Shown here in pieces: positions 58,058 through 64,000 of a stretch of 64,000 bases of DNA. Each line of letters opens with the position of its first letter. Position 1 is the first letter of the stretch. Source of the stretch: Arthrobotrys musiformis (lineage: Eukaryota; Ascomycota; Orbiliomycetes; Orbiliales; Orbiliaceae). The stretch spans positions 4,868,501 through 4,932,500 of the forward strand of contig JAVHJL010000002.1 of assembly GCA_036971715.1 (NCBI GenBank), written 5' to 3'. Made by a program: the position numbers and the translations under genes. Under the pieces are notes generated by a model, which was given only the letters and a program-made list of their open reading frames with translations, made no database searches and had not been told where the DNA came from.

Positions 58058-61000
58058 ATGGCGGAACCGAAGAATCTGCTGATTCCAATGAAATTGGATG
58101 CCTTCGTTTTCAATGCTGCAGTTTGTAGCGGAGGACCAAAAGACGCCAAAATTGCGCCTATCGTTCAGCCAAACTACACGTCTCTGAGACTCAACGACTA
58201 TTTGGTCGAACCAGATATTCTAGATCATATAGACCTCCACAATGCGTCACCCTCAGATCGAAACTCTAGATTCACGGATTTGGGAACGAACCTACCGCGG
58301 TCAAACAGACAGGGCATCTATCTTCACTGGTTATTGCCGCGGCCATATCGAGGCGGAACAGCCTCAACAGAGTCTTACAACCAACCGGACAGGGCTCTTC
58401 ACAAGAAAGGCCTCCGAGTTCAAGATGACAAAAATAAACGGCAAGATGTAAGCGCACCGCAGTTTCCAGCAGTGCCTAACCGCTGGCTGGTAATCAGGAA
58501 GCTTGATCCGAAGGCAAGCACTACTGTTCCTGCGAATACTTCTATCACCCCAATCCAAGCGTGGGTCATTGAAAGCGACCGACGTCATAATATTGACAAC
58601 CTTGGGGCAAACGTGGATCTCCAAGTCGATGTTGCTCCATTTATTACCTCTGTCCTGCAAAACAGTCAAAGTAGCGAGGACATACGTTTGGATGAGCAGG
58701 CAGAGGTTTTCATCGGCTACCGAGAGGATGCGTCGACATGGAAGGAGACTTATAGCGCAAGGCCACGAGTCGGCTTGACGGTGGCGAGCAGTTCCAACCA
58801 GCTTTTTCCGGATCTCCAGTATCATTGCGGGAATGTGTTTTCCATGTTGGATACGTTCGACTACATTGAGGGTGGAGCCGTTAAGACGTTAATATCCGCG
58901 AAAGCCGATTATTACGTCGTTGGCTGGAAAGCCGAAGCCCCGAATGATATTCTTTTCTCTGATCCGAATCACGCGATAAGCCGGCAAGAGAGACTAGCAG
59001 CGCTGAATATGCGACTAAACGACCAAGAAAATGCGACAGGAGGTATTGCCGACTGGCTCAAGTCCACTGGCTCCTCGCGGGCGGTCTGTCATGGTGCCAT
59101 GTATGACGTCGAGTGGAACAACGGCGCCCTTCCAGCGAATGTCCTCGCGAACAAGTTTTCTCAAAAGCTAAATGAAGATATGCCTATTGCCATCGGAACG
59201 ACACCGACGGACTCGATTCTAGCGTATGTTAACGCCCACCACCAGCCAGAAGGTTCCTTAGCCGACAACCTCAATAGCTTAGCTCCATTATTACGAGCAC
59301 AAGATGACGCCGTTGACTCCCTCATCGCCGCCGCAGACGAAGTTCAAAGTCACAATTTTGCACACCTTGATGGTGGATCTCAATTTACTTTCGCAGACGA
59401 GAACCCGAAGGAACCCGCCAAAGCGCCTTCGGACCTAGATAAGCAAAATATGCAAGAGCTCAACTCGGCCCAACGATTGTTGGATGCTATCTCGAGAAGA
59501 ATTCAACAGCTGAGGTGGAATTTGTTCTCCGTGTGGTGGAAGTTTATCTCTGATCACGATAATCTCAATGGCAGGAGGGATGATGGTTACCGATCAGAGG
59601 TTGCTGATATCAACGACCTACTGACCGCTTTGGCGGCTGCTCGAGGTAATTTAGTGCAGCTTATCAACGGCTGGTTAGGCGCACAGGCACAATCCTCGCC
59701 TTCAGTTTTACAGTCACAAAGGATAACAGAAATCGACGTTCAAGCCCGCTTTGGGGTGCAACCGAAGAAGGGTACACTCACCCGTTTCTCCCAGCAAAGA
59801 GACCCGACACTCCTCATTGGCGGAGTCGGATCGGGGTGGCCTCGAGATTTCCAAGATAAATTGCTAGCTCGCCTAGACAATCAAACGGTGGTTCAACCAG
59901 GCGGCCCAGAGCTAGGAAAGCCTTATGGCTTGGATTGCCTCCCATCTGATATTAGAACCACAGGGGCTTCCGCAGTGAGGGAGTTCTTGCTCGTTGCTCA
60001 GAAAACCTCTTTTCAAGAGAGCCCTACCGGACAATACTTTCCACTATATCATGATGGCCAGTCTCTGGGGGAACCGGGCCCTGAAAACCCTTGGCGAGAT
60101 CGTTGGGGTTCCACTCAGCCATGGTTCCCACTATACGTAGAATGGGAAGCAGAGTACACACATATACCTTTCGCTTCTTGGGAGATTATGGAACGCCCTA
60201 GCAGATTCCCGCCACCAGATACTAAGTACACATATGGACTTGTCCTAGATGTCCGGGGCAAATACAAGGAAGATGTTCGGTTAGTTTCCGGTCGGAATCT
60301 TATCCTCCCACAGCCAAGCTTCAATCTTAAAGCCCAAATCGAGCAACTTTTCAGCAGTGTGCCACCGAGTGAGTTGGAAAAATATCTCGATAAAGACCGA
60401 CGTGAACAGTTGCGAAGAGACCTCGATAAGATGGCATACCTTTCATGTCCACTAGAGGGCTTAACCCATCATCTTACCACAACATATAGTGGTAACCATG
60501 TTAAGCCCTTGGTTCGCGAGCCCGGTGTTACGCCGAGACCCTTGAAGGATGCTCGCGATGCCGCTGTCAGAATAGGCCTCACAATGGATAAACTCGCCCT
60601 GATTGACAAAGAATCCGATCCAACCCCATACGGCCCGAACGGGAGCTTGCTTGATTTGCAGCTTCCGGCATTCAAACCAGCCACCCATGGGCAGCTACGG
60701 TTTAGAAAAATAAACATTATCGACAAATTCGGCCAGGCAATCCATGCGATTGACCCTAAGGCGAAGGAAGGCAGCCTTCCAGTGTATCCATGTGTTAGCG
60801 AATACTACTCTCCCCAACCTGTTTCTGAATCGAATAATCTCGCCAACGTGGTAGACCCATCAAGGTCTGACAAGCCGGGCCATTGCGAATTCATTCAACT
60901 TCCACCATCTATAAATCAACCTGCCCGCCTCAATTGCAATTTCGTCATGCACGACAAGAGGGGTGAAGCGGGATCCTATTGGCGACCTTCCCTCGAATGG

Positions 61001-62173
61001 GAAAACCCAATTTGGGGCTGGGTGGTGGTTAACTATGTTGACCAAGGGCTGCAGCTGTACCAACCCGATGGTACCTTCTATAGGGAAGTCAGGGTAACGC
61101 AAGGTCGCAATGGGACGACAAAATGGCTGCCGTTCGATCACCCAAAGCCGACGAAGGACGAACGTAAATCTCAGCTTGATCGGCTTATCGACGAGCTTAT
61201 GAGTGAGGATCAAATATATCTCCTCGCCTTTGTCGACATGATCACAGATGCGTTAGATAGAACGACGGTACCGCCCAGCTCCTACGGCCAATTCGTAAAC
61301 GCCCTTGTTGGACGCCCGCTAGCGCTAGTAAATATGGGGTGGTCCCTCGAGCTCGCCGCGGCCCCCAAGAAAACGCAATCTACGCTAAACAACCAAAAGA
61401 ACCTGAGTAATCCATGGGGTCTGCTCCCAGATCCCCAAAATCTTAAGGTCTACTCCTTCCCTGTAAAGTTTGGCGATAGAGGCCGTGCAAACGATGGGCT
61501 TATTGGGTACTTCAATTCGTTCGACCAATTCACCCGACGGCCTGATGACGACTTGCAGCTTAAAAAGATCTATACATACTTCCAAAAGAATCCTCCAGAT
61601 GACCCAAACAAGAAGAGTCCTATCAAAATAATCAATAACGAGAACTATCCTCACTTCCAATGCTGGTGGCTCGACCTCAACGACAAAAACGCTGGTTTCC
61701 TCAGCAAAAACGGGCATATAGAATATGAAAGACAGAAGAACAAGAAGCTCCAGGTCTACGGTGCCTTGATAGATCCATTCCTTCCGGTTACAGCATACAC
61801 AAGTTTGCTTCCAGTGCAAAGCCTGAAGCTTCCAACCTGGACATGGGAATCTGCACTAAAAAAGATGACAGGATTCTTTCACGCGGGTCCGATCATCCTG
61901 GATTCCGATATTCCTGACTTCATACCTGAGAAAAAACTGAAGAGCGATGATAGTCGGTATCTTGCGAACGAACCAGTCGCAACTACGTCGACGAGGATCC
62001 CAGCGCTTCCGGTTGCGGATTGGGCGTGGCTCCAGCCGTACACCGATGGGTTTATGGCTTTAGATATCGATAAAGAGCAGTCGAAGCTGAATCTCGAGAA
62101 AGGCCCCAAGACAGCGATAGAAGGATATTTACAGATGAGGGCCCCAATTGTCGAGGACAAGCAACCGAAGTAA
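58058..62173 (+). CDS. Giant intronless gene B: 1371-aa protein of a bacterial-type uncharacterised family
   Basis: One uninterrupted frame of 1372 codons from the ATG at 58058 (AAAATGG context). Conserved blocks in order: LLIPMKLDAFVFN (7-19), GIYLHWLLPRP (86-96), FPAVPNRWLVIRK (136-148), AWVIESD (168-174), PWFPLYVEWEAEY (about 688-700), DKFGQ (889-893), LPPSINQPARLN (948-959), NPIWGWVVVNY (from 983), VGRPLALV (1084-1091) and DGLIGYF (1146-1152). I recognise this series from a family of large uncharacterised bacterial proteins usually over 1000 aa, so homology is likely. No catalytic motif, signal peptide or membrane helix is evident. The C-terminal part (WTWESALKKM, FHAGPIIL, VADWAWLQPY) also matches my memory of the bacterial proteins. 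Function unknown. Its divergent companion is giant gene A. The missing introns contrast with neighbours such as the propeller gene. Confidence 0.82.
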   Translation: MAEPKNLLIPMKLDAFVFNAAVCSGGPKDAKIAPIVQPNYTSLRLNDYLVEPDILDHIDLHNASPSDRNSRFTDLGTNLPRSNRQGIYLHWLLPRPYRGGTASTESYNQPDRALHKKGLRVQDDKNKRQDVSAPQFPAVPNRWLVIRKLDPKASTTVPANTSITPIQAWVIESDRRHNIDNLGANVDLQVDVAPFITSVLQNSQSSEDIRLDEQAEVFIGYREDASTWKETYSARPRVGLTVASSSNQLFPDLQYHCGNVFSMLDTFDYIEGGAVKTLISAKADYYVVGWKAEAPNDILFSDPNHAISRQERLAALNMRLNDQENATGGIADWLKSTGSSRAVCHGAMYDVEWNNGALPANVLANKFSQKLNEDMPIAIGTTPTDSILAYVNAHHQPEGSLADNLNSLAPLLRAQDDAVDSLIAAADEVQSHNFAHLDGGSQFTFADENPKEPAKAPSDLDKQNMQELNSAQRLLDAISRRIQQLRWNLFSVWWKFISDHDNLNGRRDDGYRSEVADINDLLTALAAARGNLVQLINGWLGAQAQSSPSVLQSQRITEIDVQARFGVQPKKGTLTRFSQQRDPTLLIGGVGSGWPRDFQDKLLARLDNQTVVQPGGPELGKPYGLDCLPSDIRTTGASAVREFLLVAQKTSFQESPTGQYFPLYHDGQSLGEPGPENPWRDRWGSTQPWFPLYVEWEAEYTHIPFASWEIMERPSRFPPPDTKYTYGLVLDVRGKYKEDVRLVSGRNLILPQPSFNLKAQIEQLFSSVPPSELEKYLDKDRREQLRRDLDKMAYLSCPLEGLTHHLTTTYSGNHVKPLVREPGVTPRPLKDARDAAVRIGLTMDKLALIDKESDPTPYGPNGSLLDLQLPAFKPATHGQLRFRKINIIDKFGQAIHAIDPKAKEGSLPVYPCVSEYYSPQPVSESNNLANVVDPSRSDKPGHCEFIQLPPSINQPARLNCNFVMHDKRGEAGSYWRPSLEWENPIWGWVVVNYVDQGLQLYQPDGTFYREVRVTQGRNGTTKWLPFDHPKPTKDERKSQLDRLIDELMSEDQIYLLAFVDMITDALDRTTVPPSSYGQFVNALVGRPLALVNMGWSLELAAAPKKTQSTLNNQKNLSNPWGLLPDPQNLKVYSFPVKFGDRGRANDGLIGYFNSFDQFTRRPDDDLQLKKIYTYFQKNPPDDPNKKSPIKIINNENYPHFQCWWLDLNDKNAGFLSKNGHIEYERQKNKKLQVYGALIDPFLPVTAYTSLLPVQSLKLPTWTWESALKKMTGFFHAGPIILDSDIPDFIPEKKLKSDDSRYLANEPVATTSTRIPALPVADWAWLQPYTDGFMALDIDKEQSKLNLEKGPKTAIEGYLQMRAPIVEDKQPK

Positions 62174-63775
62174 CAAAACGATCGACTTTAGACTAATTTG
62201 AACAATTACCTCGCATAAATAATTATGTCTTATATTTATGGTTCCAAATTGTTGGAATAACAGACGCTATAAATTTATCACTCTCCAAGCTACTACATCA
62301 CGTCGTCCATTCAATCGTAGCAACTTTGTTGTGATTGGATTTTTATTAGAGTCGGCCATATGATAAGACTTAACCATTATACAGTAACTTTATAACTTGT
62401 GAATTTATATTTACAACAGGCCTCTTGGTACTCAAAGGTTGTTCAAATTCGAGACTATATACCGGTACCACGACTTCTGGCGATATACCCAGATCTGCAA
62501 AGAATAAATCAAGCTAAAAATTGAGAGGCATTGACACATCCCATTCTATCGTAGTATTTAGTATTAGAGGGCTGAAATCAAATCGCAAACCCCAATCGGA
62601 CCTCTGCTCTCGTCGCCCGAAAGTATTCTCAGATAGCGCTACAACGCCCCATTATTTTCACTCGCAGGGCCTTGGCAGAGGAAACTTTGCCAAACGTACC
62701 GGTACCTTTCAGCTTGCGCAGGCTCACCTTAACCAACCCCCGTATTGGCTGGATCCTTCTCTCTCTCTGCGTTATCGCGGAGCTTAGGTTTCCCGTGGAT
62801 GAATATTCGATTGTTTAGCTTGCGGCTGGATTTGCATGGGCCAGGGCCAGGGATCAATGGGCCTAACCTGGACCCACATATGCATGTTAGCAAAATCACC
62901 ACAGTGCGGTGTTGACACACCTGCACTGCACGGGTCGCGGTTGTGGGATCTTTCTTCCACGAGGCCTATCAATACTTCTAAAACTCATGGGAGGAGGCCT
63001 CAAGGTAGCTAATTTCATCAAAGGTAATATTTAGCCAATTAGGCGGCACCGTATTGTGTGATACCAACATGTCAGTCATGCAGTCTGAATGTCCCATCCG
63101 GCCTTTGCATTGGCATGCAACCAGTGAGGATTTTCGGTTTAGAGCCGACAACGCCACGCCCTTTGCACCCTTCATACCCTGTCGATATCAGCGCTTTTAC
63201 TTTTTTTCCAAACTTCGATTGCAAAAGGTATTAATGGACTTGGTATCATTGACTACCGAGAGGTCGTGAAAAAGTCATAAAAAATCTATCACAATTCGGA
63301 TCCAAGTGGAAGGTAGGATAGTTTATTATTGTTGTTGTGTTGCATTTTTCAACGGCTATCGATACATTGCAAGACCCGGCCCAGTCTCGGAACTAGAAAG
63401 CCTGTGCTCAGTGCAAGACCTTCGAGATTGAAAACGACTGTATCGGCTGCCCATAGTCTTTCTTAATAAGGCCGTTTGGATATTATAGTAACAAGGTCCA
63501 TAATTTTCAGACCAATGCTATTATTCTTGTCAGATATTGCGACATGACGCTAATTGAGTTTTCAGTCAAGAGTGGTCAAATCAAATTCAACCTGCCTGGA
63601 CGGACGTATGTTCAATCGATAGTCGAGCCTAATAGCTAGCTAGCCTAGGCATTTGCGAGACAGCTATCAAAACAAATCATAGACGGTTATACCTGTTCGC
63701 CACAGCCAGAAACCTTCACTTGATTTCCAATTCTAAATTTGCTCAAGCCGTATAACTAGGCAGAGTAGTTCCAGC
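62174..63775. other. Intergenic region
   Basis: 3' side of giant gene B and promoter side of the gene cut by the window edge. AT-rich at 62180-62450. No credible ORF, repeat or RNA gene. Confidence 0.5.
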
Positions 63776-64000
63776 ATGGACGCGCCGGTGCCCCTACCCC
63801 CCACGGGCGACTATCGGGTCCATACATTCCATCTAAATATAAATGAAGGGGACTCTGCCATCCATATACTCGCGGAACGGGCAGACGTAACTGGAAAGAG
63901 AACTATCAAGCGCGCAGTCCTTGTTGACGGTGGCCGAGAGGCATACAGCTCTACGATATCGGAATGTTGGACAATGATCCGTAAGGGGCTTGGCTACGGA
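63776..64000 (+). CDS. 5' part of a metallo-beta-lactamase-fold-like protein (cut by window edge)
   Basis: An ATG frame open for 75 codons to the right edge. The start has YRVHTFHLNINEGDSAIHIL at about residues 13-32 and then AVLVDGG at about 48-54. This is the opening of the metallo-beta-lactamase fold as in ComEC/Rec2-type and related hydrolases: a beta-strand, a GDS-type turn, a second strand, then an Asp-Gly-Gly loop. The HxHxDH metal motif would lie beyond the edge, so activity and exact class cannot be judged. There is no signal peptide at the start. The gene follows giant gene B in the same direction after 1.6 kb and may or may not belong to the same cluster. An intron could also interrupt the frame further on. 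Confidence 0.55.
   Translation, partial: MDAPVPLPPTGDYRVHTFHLNINEGDSAIHILAERADVTGKRTIKRAVLVDGGREAYSSTISECWTMIRKGLGYG

Noticed and set aside
1..64000. CRISPR arrays, prokaryotic operons, insertion sequences
   Set aside because: Introns, promoters and families are eukaryotic. No regularly spaced direct repeats, transposase genes or terminal inverted repeats were found.

Overview
This is a eukaryotic window from a filamentous ascomycete (Pezizomycotina). Twenty-two short introns (43-101 nt) can be placed, with GTAAGT- or GTATGT-type donors, lariat-like CTAAC/CTAAT sites and AG acceptors. The products include typical fungal families: a CBM1 cellulose-binding protein, a seven-helix rhodopsin/SAT4-type protein and a DUF6604 protein. 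A member of the Orbiliomycetes is possible, but that is only a guess from the CBM1 protein and the wide gene spacing. Gene density is low: 14 CDSs are well or fairly well supported, one is cut by the right edge, and two are short candidates.

Layout. 0-8 kb: a small Ser-rich protein (minus), a GFA/CENP-V-like enzyme (plus) and a secreted three-CBM1 protein (minus). 10-16 kb: a rhodopsin-like membrane protein and a zinc alcohol dehydrogenase (both plus). 17-19 kb: a zinc-binding protein with an N-terminal finger and a C-terminal eight-cysteine cluster (minus), inside about 8 kb whose plus strand is strikingly purine-rich. 24-31 kb: a small Cys-rich protein and an unrecognised 293-aa protein (both minus). 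33-34.6 kb: a secreted alpha-carbonic anhydrase (minus). 40-49.4 kb: a DUF6604 protein, a large Ser/Thr-rich membrane protein with 14-aa tandem repeats, and a small-molecule/lysine-type methyltransferase (all minus).

The most unusual region is 49.9-62.2 kb. Two very large intronless genes point away from each other, encoding 1150 aa (minus) and 1371 aa (plus). Both carry many motifs that I recognise from two large uncharacterised bacterial families, which as I recall are encoded side by side. Between them lie a three-intron gene for a beta-propeller/lectin-like protein and a candidate 88-aa ORF. The right edge cuts a gene starting at 63776 whose N-terminus looks like a metallo-beta-lactamase fold. 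This cluster is the best candidate for an undescribed, possibly bacteria-derived system. Its function cannot be read from the sequence.

Exon joins were made by hand from splice signals and reading frame. Every multi-exon model closes in frame. Family names come from motif recognition only; no database search was run.
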